Below, in pieces: positions 6,139 to 12,178 of a DNA stretch of 12,178 nt; positions within the stretch are counted from its first letter, which is position 1, and each line of letters opens with the position of its first letter. The stretch is from assembly GCA_021841985.1 (NCBI GenBank), contig JAKCCP010000327.1, forward strand, positions 1 through 12,178, read 5' to 3'. Made by a program: the position numbers and the translations under genes. The notes below the pieces were generated by a model that worked only from the letters and a program-made list of their open reading frames with translations, had not been told where the DNA came from and made no database searches. Source of the DNA: Pseudomonadota bacterium (lineage in GTDB: Bacteria > Pseudomonadota > Alphaproteobacteria > Acetobacterales > Acetobacteraceae).

Positions 6139-6206
6139 GGGCGGGCTCCGTGGCGGGTCGAGGGCCGGGGCGGCGTTGCGAGCGCGGCCTCGGCCCGTTC
6201 AATCGG

Positions 6207-6545
6207 TCAGGCGGTTTCCCAGGCAACCAGGTCATCGAGATCGACGCGGAGCGCGCGGGCGATGGCGAGCAGCGTGCGGATGCTGCCTTCTTTCTTGCCG
6301 TTCTCGATCTCGTTCATCATGGCCGGGCTGATCCCGGCGGCATCGGCGAGGGCGCGTTGCGTCATGCCGCGATGCTCCCGCCACACGCGCACGGGGTTTT
6401 CGCCGGCGGCGAGGCGGCTTACCACGGCAGCGGGCACCCGCTCTTGCCCGGCGGCCTCGCGCCTGGCGAGCCGCAATTCCAGGGCATCGCGCTCGGCTTC
6501 GAGTTCTTCGACGCGGCGGGTGAGGTCTGTCAGGGTCATGTTCAT
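6207..6545 (-). CDS. XRE-family antitoxin
   Basis: 112 residues. The N-terminal 8-31 is a heptad-like helix (EELEAERDALELRLARRE) that could form a coiled-coil dimer. Residues about 51-106 are a lambda-repressor-like HTH: VWREHRGMTQRALADAAGIS, MMNEIENGKKEGSIRTL and AIARALRVDLDDL. The ATG at 6545 overlaps the toxin stop as ATGA, so the pair is translationally coupled; a second ATG lies two codons in. Toxin first and HTH antitoxin second is the HigBA order. The protein should bind and neutralise the RelE-like toxin and repress their shared promoter. In an integrated element such a pair usually stabilises inheritance. The coiled-coil N-terminus makes it longer than many HigA-type antitoxins. Confidence 0.85.
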   Translation of the reverse strand: MNMTLTDLTRRVEELEAERDALELRLARREAAGQERVPAAVVSRLAAGENPVRVWREHRGMTQRALADAAGISPAMMNEIENGKKEGSIRTLLAIARALRVDLDDLVAWETA

Positions 6546-6796
6546 CGATAAGCCTCCCGGCGGTGGCGGATGCGATAGACGGTCATCTCCGCCCCTTGCA
6601 GCGTGAACAGGGCGCGCCAGTCCCCGGAGCGGAGGCGAAAGCCCCCGGGCTCGCCTGCGAGGGGTAGCACGTCATGGCGTGCGTCGTCGGGGGCGGCCGC
6701 ATAGTCGTCGAGCCGGACGAGCATGCGGTCGCGGTCACGGGCTGGCATGCCGCGCAATTCCTTTATCGCGTCACGGGTGAAGATCAGGATCAGCAC
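6542..6796 (-). CDS. RelE/ParE-superfamily toxin
   Basis: With a GTG start at 6796 the product is 84 residues, the usual size of this family, beginning MLILIFTRDAIKELRGMP. Hallmarks are the C-terminal GGFRLRSGDWRALFTL (51-66), with Arg54 and Arg56, and YRIRHRREAYR at the end, matching the basic mRNA-interfering surface of RelE-type toxins. The frame also stays open to an ATG at 6880, but those 28 extra codons have lower GC at third positions and more rare codons than the rest, so I prefer 6796. Neither start has a clear ribosome binding site. The gene begins 115 bases after the integrase stop and overlaps the antitoxin by four bases. Predicted to inhibit translation by cleaving ribosome-bound mRNA; ParE-like gyrase inhibition cannot be excluded. 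Confidence 0.82.
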   Translation of the reverse strand: MLILIFTRDAIKELRGMPARDRDRMLVRLDDYAAAPDDARHDVLPLAGEPGGFRLRSGDWRALFTLQGAEMTVYRIRHRREAYR

Positions 6797-6911
6797 GCCG
6801 CATATTCGCGCGTAGCGAATGACAATGCAAGGGAGATCACGCCTTCCGCCGGGGGATCGGCACCACCAGCGCCCGGGCATGTTCGGCGCGCCAGCGGTGC
6901 CAGTTTGCCGC

Positions 6912-8222
6912 TCATGCCCGCTTGCCGCTCATAGGCACAATCTCGGCGGAGGGTTTGCCGGCGCCGGTGATGATCGCCCCGGCCCGCTCGGTCGCGGCGC
7001 GGAGCGGATCGTCCATCAGGTGCGCATAGCGCTGGGTTGTGGCGGCCTGGGTGTGCCCAAGCAGGGCGCCGATGATGGGCAGGCTCAGCCCCGCCGAGGC
7101 CAGGATGGCGGCGTAGGTATGGCGCAGGTCATGCACCCGGACGCCCGCCAGGCCGGCGCTCTTGCAGACTGATTTCCAGAAATTCTTGACCGAGCCGAGC
7201 GGCTGGTCGTGCGCGCTCGGGAAAACCCATTCGATCGGCGGCAGGCGGTGCGCGGCGCGGCGGGCGTTCTCCTTGTCGGCTTCGGCTTTCATCTCGGTGA
7301 GCAGCGCCAATGCTGGCGGCGAGAGGGGGACGCGATGCAGCTTGGCGGTTTTCGTGGTCGCCGCCGGCTTGGACCATACCCCGGCTTCCAGGTCGAAATC
7401 AGCCCAGCGGGCGGCGAAGGTCTCGCCCTTGCGCGCGCCGGTGAGCAGCAGCAGGCGCACGGCATTGGCGCTGGTCCGCTCGGGATGCGCCGCCAGTGTC
7501 ACGCCCAGCCGCGCGATCTCCGCGGGGGTGAGAAAGCGCTCGCGCTTTTGCTCCGGCGCCCGCTCGATGCCGAGGCAAGGGTTGTCCGGCCGCATTTCCC
7601 ATTTGATGGCGAGGCTCAGCATCCGGCTCAGCACCGCCACGGCGCGGTTTGCGGCGTAGGGCGTGCCGGCCGCGACGATTCTGGCGTGCATCCGCTCGAT
7701 ATCGGCATGGCGCAGTTCGGCAACCTTCTTGGCGCCGAGGGCGGGGCGGATATGGACGCGGAGAAGGCGCCGGTATTCTTCTTGTGTGCTCGCCCGCTTC
7801 TTGGGCAGGTATTCCGCCGCGAAGCGGTCGGCCAGGTCATTCAAGGTTGCAGCAGCGCGGGCCTTGTGACGCTCGGCCATGGGATCGGCGCCGGTATCGA
7901 TCTCGCGCCGCAATTCGGCGGCACGGGCACGGGCAGCGCGGACCGTCCAGGCGCTCGCATCGCCGATGGTCAGGCGGCGCTCGATGCCGCCCGCGCGATA
8001 ATTGAGCACCCATGACCGCGCCCCGGCCGAGGTCACACGCACGCCAAGGCCGCGCATCCCCGGATCATAATAGATGCGGTTGCCGCGCTCGGGCACGGGA
8101 AGATCACGAACGGCCCGGTCAGTCAGTGGGTCTTGCGGACGGCCCGGAGATGCAGGCGCAGCGCCGTGTCCGCGCTGGCCGCCCTCCTGATTATGAGTGT
8201 CTGCCGGCGGGTTCGTTTCCAT
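6912..8222 (-). CDS. Tyrosine-type integrase of an integrative element
   Basis: 436 residues from the ATG at 8222, preceded by GAGGA ten bases upstream; the frame extends to a TTG at 8279 with no binding site. The N-terminal region (about 31-115) resembles the DUF4102 arm-binding domain of P4-type integrases (DRAVRDLPVPERGNRIYYD, GVRVTSAGARSWVLNYR). A SAM-like core-binding domain follows (about 125-225), then the catalytic domain. The active-site set is complete: Arg264 (TGARKGE), Lys294 (KTAKLHRVPL), His364 and Arg367 (HDLRHTY), His390 (LLGH) and nucleophile Tyr399 (QRYAHL). The gene abuts the truncated tRNA-Lys at 8381-8430, its presumed attachment site, and should catalyse integration and, with a directionality factor, excision. 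It looks intact, so the element may still be mobile. Confidence 0.95.
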   Translation of the reverse strand: METNPPADTHNQEGGQRGHGAAPASPGRPQDPLTDRAVRDLPVPERGNRIYYDPGMRGLGVRVTSAGARSWVLNYRAGGIERRLTIGDASAWTVRAARARAAELRREIDTGADPMAERHKARAAATLNDLADRFAAEYLPKKRASTQEEYRRLLRVHIRPALGAKKVAELRHADIERMHARIVAAGTPYAANRAVAVLSRMLSLAIKWEMRPDNPCLGIERAPEQKRERFLTPAEIARLGVTLAAHPERTSANAVRLLLLTGARKGETFAARWADFDLEAGVWSKPAATTKTAKLHRVPLSPPALALLTEMKAEADKENARRAAHRLPPIEWVFPSAHDQPLGSVKNFWKSVCKSAGLAGVRVHDLRHTYAAILASAGLSLPIIGALLGHTQAATTQRYAHLMDDPLRAATERAGAIITGAGKPSAEIVPMSGKRA

Positions 8223-8236
8223 ATCGCGCCATTCCT

Positions 8237-8373
8237 CGTGTCCGGGTCGTGTCCGCACGAAATATGCGCTTTTGTTCAAAATCGTGCAACGTCTTTCTTT
8301 GGGTTTCCGCTATACGCGGCTATTTATCTAGCTTCCAGCAGGGGCGTCGTTCGGACAGGCCGGCTTGTGTCCG
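8237..8373. repeat. TGTCCG repeats between integrase start and att site
   Basis: CGTGTCCG occurs at 8237-8244 and again at 8248-8255, exactly 11 bases (one helical turn) apart. GTGTCCGCA is present at 8249-8257 and 8367-8375. CGGACA (8352-8357) faces TGTCCG (8368-8373) as an inverted repeat 8 bases before the tRNA fragment. Tyrosine integrases use short arm-type sites in such positions, so these are candidates for integrase or excisionase binding. The motif is short and GC-rich, so chance is possible. Confidence 0.3.
8261..8289 (-). promoter_or_regulatory. Weak candidate integrase promoter
   Basis: On the minus strand TTGCAC (8284-8289), 17 bases and CATATT (8261-8266) form a weak sigma-70-like pair 39 bases upstream of the integrase ATG. 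The surrounding 8255-8340 is richer in A+T than the flanks. It overlaps or adjoins the TGTCCG repeats, so the integrase could repress its own transcription. Confidence 0.3.
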
Positions 8374-8380
8374 CATGGAA

Positions 8381-8430
8381 TAAGACTTTTAATCTTGGGG
8401 CCGTGGGTTCGAATCCCACCGGGCTCACCA
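8381..8430 (+). other. Attachment site: 3' portion of tRNA-Lys(TTT)
   Basis: The sequence reads as anticodon stem TAAGA / TCTTG with loop CTTTTAA (anticodon TTT), variable loop GGGCC, perfect T stem GTGGG / CCCAC with loop TTCGAAT, acceptor strand CGGGCTC, discriminator A and encoded CCA (8428-8430). The bases to the left (8355-8380) contain no D-arm and no GAGCCCG to pair with the acceptor strand, so this is not a complete tRNA. A 3' tRNA copy beside an integrase is the classic att footprint of a tRNA-targeting element. Its orientation puts the intact tRNA-Lys at the other, unseen end, to the left of this window. The exact crossover cannot be placed without that copy. Confidence 0.85.
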
Positions 8431-8947
8431 CCCCCAGGCAATTGATATAGAACGCATAATTGATGATTTCCGCTAGCCTATCCAGCAGCTCGTGGGGGCA
8501 TAATTTTCCAAGAACCGGCAATTGACAGGACATTCCACAGGAAGGCGCAGGGCCGGCATTCTACGGCCCCGAGCGCGCTCCGGGCACGGCCCGCTGTGTC
8601 TCCGATGCGGGATGCCACCCCAGCAGCGCCGGGTGCTACCCCATCGCGGCATAATCTCGGCCGCGCCTTGCCGCCGCGTCGCGGCCAGCCCGACCACGCC
8701 GCGCCAGCCGGCCAGCGCTTCCGTGTTGATTTCCACTGAGAACTGTTGGGATGGAATGGCTCAGGGCATCGGCGTGTGCCAAGATGAGGTCGCTCAATTG
8801 ACCATCATGAAAAGACCGTTCCAATGCGTTTAAGCGCATATCGATCGATACATCCAAGCATGTTTTTACGCTCCACGGAGTGGATCGGCAGGACCGTCCG
8901 GTACTCCGGCGGCGCGGCAGGGCTCATGGGGCTCGCCCGAGTGCGGG
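8431..8947. other. Junction region without a recognised gene
   Basis: 517 bases between the att site and the dehydrogenase gene. Open frames of 69-103 codons occur on both strands, overlap each other and resemble nothing I know. None has a good ribosome binding site. Base composition is patchy, with A+T-rich pockets at 8435-8470, 8500-8530 and 8790-8880, which may reflect degraded insertion debris. GCGGGC and GCCCGC flank the dehydrogenase stop codon as a six-base hairpin without a T-run. Confidence 0.5.
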
Positions 8948-9991
8948 CTAGCTATTTGGCCCGCGCTCCATTGACACCGGTTGCCAGCGGCGCAGCTCTG
9001 ATTTCATCAGCACCGCCGGATTGACGCAACTCATCGGCCAGCGGCCGGACAGCACGAGCGCGAGTTCGCGCCCGACATGGCGCTTGCGCGCCGGATCGAA
9101 CCGCGCCGAAGCCGAGGCGACATGTGCGCTGAGCGTCACGTTGGTCATGGCCAACAGCGGATTATTGTTGCCCGGCGGCTCAGTTTCCAGAACGTCGAGC
9201 GCCGCGTGGGCAATCCAGCCTTCCTGTAAGGCCTGGATGAGGGCGGCTTCACGCACCGTGGAGCCGCGCCCGGTGTTGATGAAGATTGCACTTTTTTTCA
9301 TCATGCGAAAATGCGTCTCCCCGAGCATGCCTTCCGCTTCGCGCGTTGCCGGGGCGTGCATGGAGACGAAGTCTGACTGGCGCAGCACCTCCTCAAGGGT
9401 TGCCGGCACCACGCCGTATTCCGGCATCACCAACTCCTCGATGAACGGATCATAGGCGATCATGTTGAGGCCAAAGGCGCGTGCCCGCCGCGCCGTGGCA
9501 CGCGCAACATGGCCGAAGGCGATGAAGCCCAGCGTTTGACCCATCAGGCGGGGGATTTGCAGCAGCGCCGGGCGTCCCTCGCGCCAGCGTCCCTCGCGCA
9601 CCATGCGATCCTGCTCGACGACGCGGCGAAAGCCGGCAAGCAGCAGTGCCATGGCGTGATCGGCCACTTCCTCGATGAAGGTGTCGGGGCAGTTGGTCAC
9701 CGGGATGCCGCGCGCCGTGGCCGCAGCGATATCGACGCTGTCAACGCCGACGCTGCCGAGCGCGATCACCTTGCAGCGCGTCAGGCTGTCGATGATTTTC
9801 TTGGTTATCGGGATGCCCTTGGCGTAGATCGCGTCGGCCTCGCACGCAGCGGCTGCGAAGCCATCCTCATTAGCCGGGCCCTCGATGATTTCGGCATCCA
9901 TCCCGTTGAGCGCTTCCATCTCATAGTCGTAGCCGCCACCAGCAACGGAAAAACTTGCCCCCGCCGGCGTCAAAATCCTGAACTTGGCCAT
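8948..9991 (-). CDS. D-2-hydroxyacid dehydrogenase, CtBP-like
   Basis: 347 residues, the usual family length. GSVGVDSVDIAAATARGIPVTN and TFIEEVADHAMALLLA belong to the substrate domain and hinge of the D-isomer-specific 2-hydroxyacid dehydrogenases. The catalytic triad is present: Arg242 (NTGRGSTV), Glu269 (DVLETEPP) and His290 (LSAH). The dinucleotide-binding loop is odd: where GxGxxG is expected the protein has AFGHVA (158-163), Ala replacing the first and third glycines. An acidic Asp (AYDP, Asp181) at the end of the second strand favours NAD over NADP. AGGA lies about seven bases before the ATG. It begins 17 bases after the enolase-superfamily gene, so the two are co-transcribed. It should interconvert a 2-hydroxy acid and 2-oxo acid in the cytoplasm; substrate unknown. 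Confidence 0.92.
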   Translation of the reverse strand: MAKFRILTPAGASFSVAGGGYDYEMEALNGMDAEIIEGPANEDGFAAAACEADAIYAKGIPITKKIIDSLTRCKVIALGSVGVDSVDIAAATARGIPVTNCPDTFIEEVADHAMALLLAGFRRVVEQDRMVREGRWREGRPALLQIPRLMGQTLGFIAFGHVARATARRARAFGLNMIAYDPFIEELVMPEYGVVPATLEEVLRQSDFVSMHAPATREAEGMLGETHFRMMKKSAIFINTGRGSTVREAALIQALQEGWIAHAALDVLETEPPGNNNPLLAMTNVTLSAHVASASARFDPARKRHVGRELALVLSGRWPMSCVNPAVLMKSELRRWQPVSMERGPNS

Positions 9992-10008
9992 GTTGGTTCC
10001 TTTCCCCC

Positions 10009-11184
10009 TTAGCCTTGCGGCGGACGCGCGCGCACTGCTTTCTCGTTGACGCCGACGCCCCAGCCAGGCTTCATCGGCAAGACCATATCACCGTTCTCGA
10101 TCAACGGAGCGCTGTCATAGAATTCATCGCGCCAAGGCGCGCTGTCGATATCGATCTCCATGACGCGGAAATTCGGCACGGCGGCTGAGAAATGCGCGCT
10201 GATCGCGCTGCACAGATGGCCGTAGAAATTATGCGGCGCGACGTTGGTTTCATAAACGTCTGCCATCGCGGCGATCTTGAGCGACTCGGCCAAACCGTTC
10301 CAGACAACATCGACGATCGCGACATCCGTCGCGTAGGTCTCGAAAAACGGGCGAAATTCGCGGCGCCCATGCAGCGTCTCACAGGAGGCAATGGCGCAGG
10401 GTGCATCGCGGCGGATCAGCGCGAGCGAGGGCGCGTCATGCGTGTCGATCTCCAGCCAGGTAAGATTGGCGGGTGCCACAGCCGCGGCGATCCTGCGGAA
10501 ACCTTCGGTTTTGAAATGGAAATTGACATCGAGCATAAGCCCCATCTCATCGCCAATCGCCGCGCGGATCGCCTGCAATTGTTGCGAAACACCCGAGATC
10601 AGACGATTGTTCCAATTCAACTCCGGCCAGCCCGGGCTGCGGGCAAAGCCCGGTGTGAAGCTCTCGACGCCACGCTCGGTCATTGGCAGGATATTGGTCT
10701 TGAGGGCGCGAAAGCCGCGCGCCTTCACTTCCTCGGCGTGGCGGGCGAGATCATCATAGTTTTTGATCGGCGGCACGCCCATCAGCGTCGCACTGCGCAC
10801 TCGATAGGTGCCGAAATGCGACCAGTAGAGCGGGATGCGTTCGCGGATCGGCCCGCCGAACAAGGCGCAGACAGGAACGCCCAGAGCCTTGCCGGCAATG
10901 TCGAGAAGCGCGTTCTCGATTGCCGCGATCGCCTGCTGGTTGATCCCGCCGCGCGACTGGCGCGTCAGGACATGGAGATATTGCGTAATAGCCTCGAAGC
11001 GGCGTGGATCCTTGCCGATCAGTACCGGCGCGAGGCCATTGATGACGTCGGCGAGGCCGGTGGACCCAAAACTCTCGTTGAACTCCGACCAACCGATGAT
11101 GCCGTCGCTGGTGGCGATTTTCAGATAGGAAAACATCCGCCAACCGGCATCCGCTCGCAATATCTCGACATGCTCGATTTTCAT
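10009..11184 (-). CDS. Enolase-superfamily dehydratase/racemase (MR/MLE type)
   Basis: 391 residues, typical length. The N-terminal capping domain covers about 1-120 and the barrel the rest. Metal ligands are predicted as Asp219 (MLDVNFHF), Glu245 (WLEIDTHD) and Glu269 (ASCETLHGR). His318 (NVAPHNFYG) with Asp292 (IVDVVWNG) forms the His-Asp dyad characteristic of the mandelate racemase subgroup. Lys162 (ALKTN) lies at the end of the second barrel strand where the opposite acid/base usually sits. GGAGG precedes the ATG by six bases. It lies 45 bases after the thiamine-diphosphate enzyme and 17 before the dehydrogenase. The motifs predict Mg-dependent proton abstraction alpha to a carboxylate, most often dehydration of an acid sugar or racemisation. 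Which substrate cannot be told from sequence alone. Confidence 0.9.
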   Translation of the reverse strand: MKIEHVEILRADAGWRMFSYLKIATSDGIIGWSEFNESFGSTGLADVINGLAPVLIGKDPRRFEAITQYLHVLTRQSRGGINQQAIAAIENALLDIAGKALGVPVCALFGGPIRERIPLYWSHFGTYRVRSATLMGVPPIKNYDDLARHAEEVKARGFRALKTNILPMTERGVESFTPGFARSPGWPELNWNNRLISGVSQQLQAIRAAIGDEMGLMLDVNFHFKTEGFRRIAAAVAPANLTWLEIDTHDAPSLALIRRDAPCAIASCETLHGRREFRPFFETYATDVAIVDVVWNGLAESLKIAAMADVYETNVAPHNFYGHLCSAISAHFSAAVPNFRVMEIDIDSAPWRDEFYDSAPLIENGDMVLPMKPGWGVGVNEKAVRARPPQG

Positions 11185-11229
11185 TATTTCCTCCCTACCG
11201 TCCTGGCTTGCAGGAGTGCATCCAGAACC

Positions 11230-12178
11230 TCAAAACTTCGAAATCCGTGTCTCCTTGGCGGTGATGAACTCGAGAAGCGCGGGTTTACCCGCTTCCGTCG
11301 CCGCGATGCCGCGCCGGATGGCCGCGGCGATCTCACCGGGCTCGGTGACGCGCTCGCCATGGCCGCCGAAGGCGCGGGCCATTGCCGCGTAGTCGCCGGA
11401 GATGTCGGTCGCGCGGTATTTCTCGGTCGAGATCGGCATCACCTTGAGCTCGATTGCCATAGAAAAATTGTTGAACAGGATTGAGAGTATGGGGATGCGC
11501 TCGCGCACCGCGGTCTCGAAATCCATGCCCGTGAAACCGATCGCGGCATCGCCCCAGACATTGATGCAAAGTTTTTCGGGCCGCGCGAGCTTCGCCCCCA
11601 TGGCCAGCCCGAGCCCCATGCCGAGCTGCGTCGTCTTGCCCCAGCCGATATAGGACATCGGCTCGGTCGAGACCCAGAAAGGAGATATCTGATCGCGCGG
11701 GCTGCCGGCGTCGTGGGTGATGATGGTGTTTTTCGGATCGGTCGCGGCCATCAGCTCGGCGATCACCCGATAGGGCGAAAGCGGCGTTTCATTCGAGCGC
11801 AACATTGGCTGCCATTCCGCCATCCAAGCTTCCCGCACCGCGGCAATTTCGTGCGCCAGTGCGGCGCTGTCGCGCGGCACCTTGAGGGTTTGCGAGAGCT
11901 CGCCGATCAGCGCCTCCAATACCAGCCCGGCATCGCCGAGCAGACCGGCGACAATCGGCAGATCTTTCGCCAGATGAGAGGGATCGAGAGTGGCCTGGAT
12001 AAATTTTTTGCCTCGCGGAAATTTGATGCCGAAATTGGTCTCCGTAAAGGAACAGCCGATGCCGATGATGAGATCGGCCGCGGCGATGAAGTGATGGACC
12101 GGTTTCGGCACGGCGTTGCCGCCCGAGCCGAGAGAGAGGGGGTGGTTTTCTGGAAATGAGCTTTTGCCACCGATCGGA
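11230..12178 (-). CDS. Thiamine-diphosphate-dependent enzyme, C-terminal part (incomplete)
   Basis: The frame is open from the right window edge, so the N-terminal domain and start are missing; a GTG at 12111 is an internal codon. The visible part begins inside the middle domain with a segment typical of acetolactate synthase relatives (FPENHPLSLGSGG, then AADLIIGIGCSF). After a linker comes the C-terminal diphosphate-binding domain with GDAAIGFTGMDFETAV followed by LFNN, matching the GDG...NN thiamine-diphosphate motif with Ala in place of the last Gly. PALLEFIT near the end is also typical. Relatives carboligate or decarboxylate 2-oxo acids. As the first visible gene of an operon with an enolase-superfamily enzyme and a D-2-hydroxyacid dehydrogenase it probably acts on the 2-oxo acid they produce or consume. 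It is unlikely to be the biosynthetic IlvB given this context. Confidence 0.88.
   Translation of the reverse strand, partial: PIGGKSSFPENHPLSLGSGGNAVPKPVHHFIAAADLIIGIGCSFTETNFGIKFPRGKKFIQATLDPSHLAKDLPIVAGLLGDAGLVLEALIGELSQTLKVPRDSAALAHEIAAVREAWMAEWQPMLRSNETPLSPYRVIAELMAATDPKNTIITHDAGSPRDQISPFWVSTEPMSYIGWGKTTQLGMGLGLAMGAKLARPEKLCINVWGDAAIGFTGMDFETAVRERIPILSILFNNFSMAIELKVMPISTEKYRATDISGDYAAMARAFGGHGERVTEPGEIAAAIRRGIAATEAGKPALLEFITAKETRISKF

Noticed and set aside
6797..6880. N-terminal extension of the toxin to the ATG at 6880
   Set aside because: The extra 28 codons have lower third-position GC and rare codons, make the protein longer than the family norm, and the ATG has no binding site. It remains possible.
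8355..8430. Complete tRNA-Lys gene
   Set aside because: The T arm and anticodon arm are fine, but the upstream bases lack a D arm and cannot pair with the acceptor strand CGGGCTC.
8473..8857. Overlapping small open frames in the junction, possible transposase remnant
   Set aside because: No transposase motif, no terminal inverted repeats or target duplication that I could see, and no ribosome binding site.
8941..8970. Terminator of the dehydrogenase operon
   Set aside because: GCGGGC/GCCCGC can form a short hairpin around the stop codon, but no T-run follows on the minus strand.
10192..11484. 430-codon plus-strand open frame
   Set aside because: Antisense to the enolase-superfamily enzyme and the end of the thiamine-diphosphate enzyme, both with intact catalytic motifs.

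Overview
The window is GC-rich with strong codon bias. It looks like an alphaproteobacterial chromosome (my guess is the Rhodospirillales/Acetobacteraceae neighbourhood, but no marker gene proves it) carrying the right-hand end of an integrated mobile element. Every convincing protein gene lies on the minus strand.

Region 1, positions 1 to 8430: mobile element. Its right boundary is a 50-base 3' portion of a tRNA-Lys(TTT) gene (8381-8430) with no 5' half, which is the expected footprint of site-specific insertion into a tRNA gene. A tyrosine integrase (8222-6912) sits next to it. The intact tRNA and the left end must lie beyond position 1. In transcription order the integrase is followed by a RelE-type toxin and XRE-type antitoxin pair (6796-6207), an unrecognised 204-residue protein (6138-5524) and a small DNA-binding protein with a basic AT-hook-like tail (5346-5095). 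Then comes a tightly overlapping replication operon: a Toprim primase (4971-3973), a primase-associated SF3/DUF5906-like helicase (3976-2417) and a Dda/RecD-like SF1 helicase (2426-1047). Downstream, a gene-free stretch (about 164-1046) holds an array of at least eleven short AGGGT-core repeats in both orientations around an A+T-rich segment and a run of 12 G. I interpret this as a candidate replication origin for the element. The start of another minus-strand gene runs off the left edge.

Region 2, 8431-8947: a 517-base junction in which I recognise no gene.

Region 3, 8948-12178: a chromosomal catabolic-looking operon, read right to left: a thiamine-diphosphate-dependent enzyme (incomplete, running off the right edge), an enolase-superfamily (mandelate racemase/muconate lactonising type) enzyme and a D-2-hydroxyacid dehydrogenase. 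The gaps are 45 and 17 bases, and the two complete downstream genes have good ribosome binding sites. The set suggests dehydration, reduction/oxidation and decarboxylation or C-C bond chemistry on a hydroxy acid, but the substrate cannot be read from sequence.

The most interesting structures are non-coding: the repeat array, a five-base tandem repeat in the leader of the small regulator, and a well-formed terminator hairpin facing against all genes inside the replication operon, with a consensus -35 box upstream on the same strand. These suggest origin function, length-variable expression and antisense RNA control respectively. All three are inferences.
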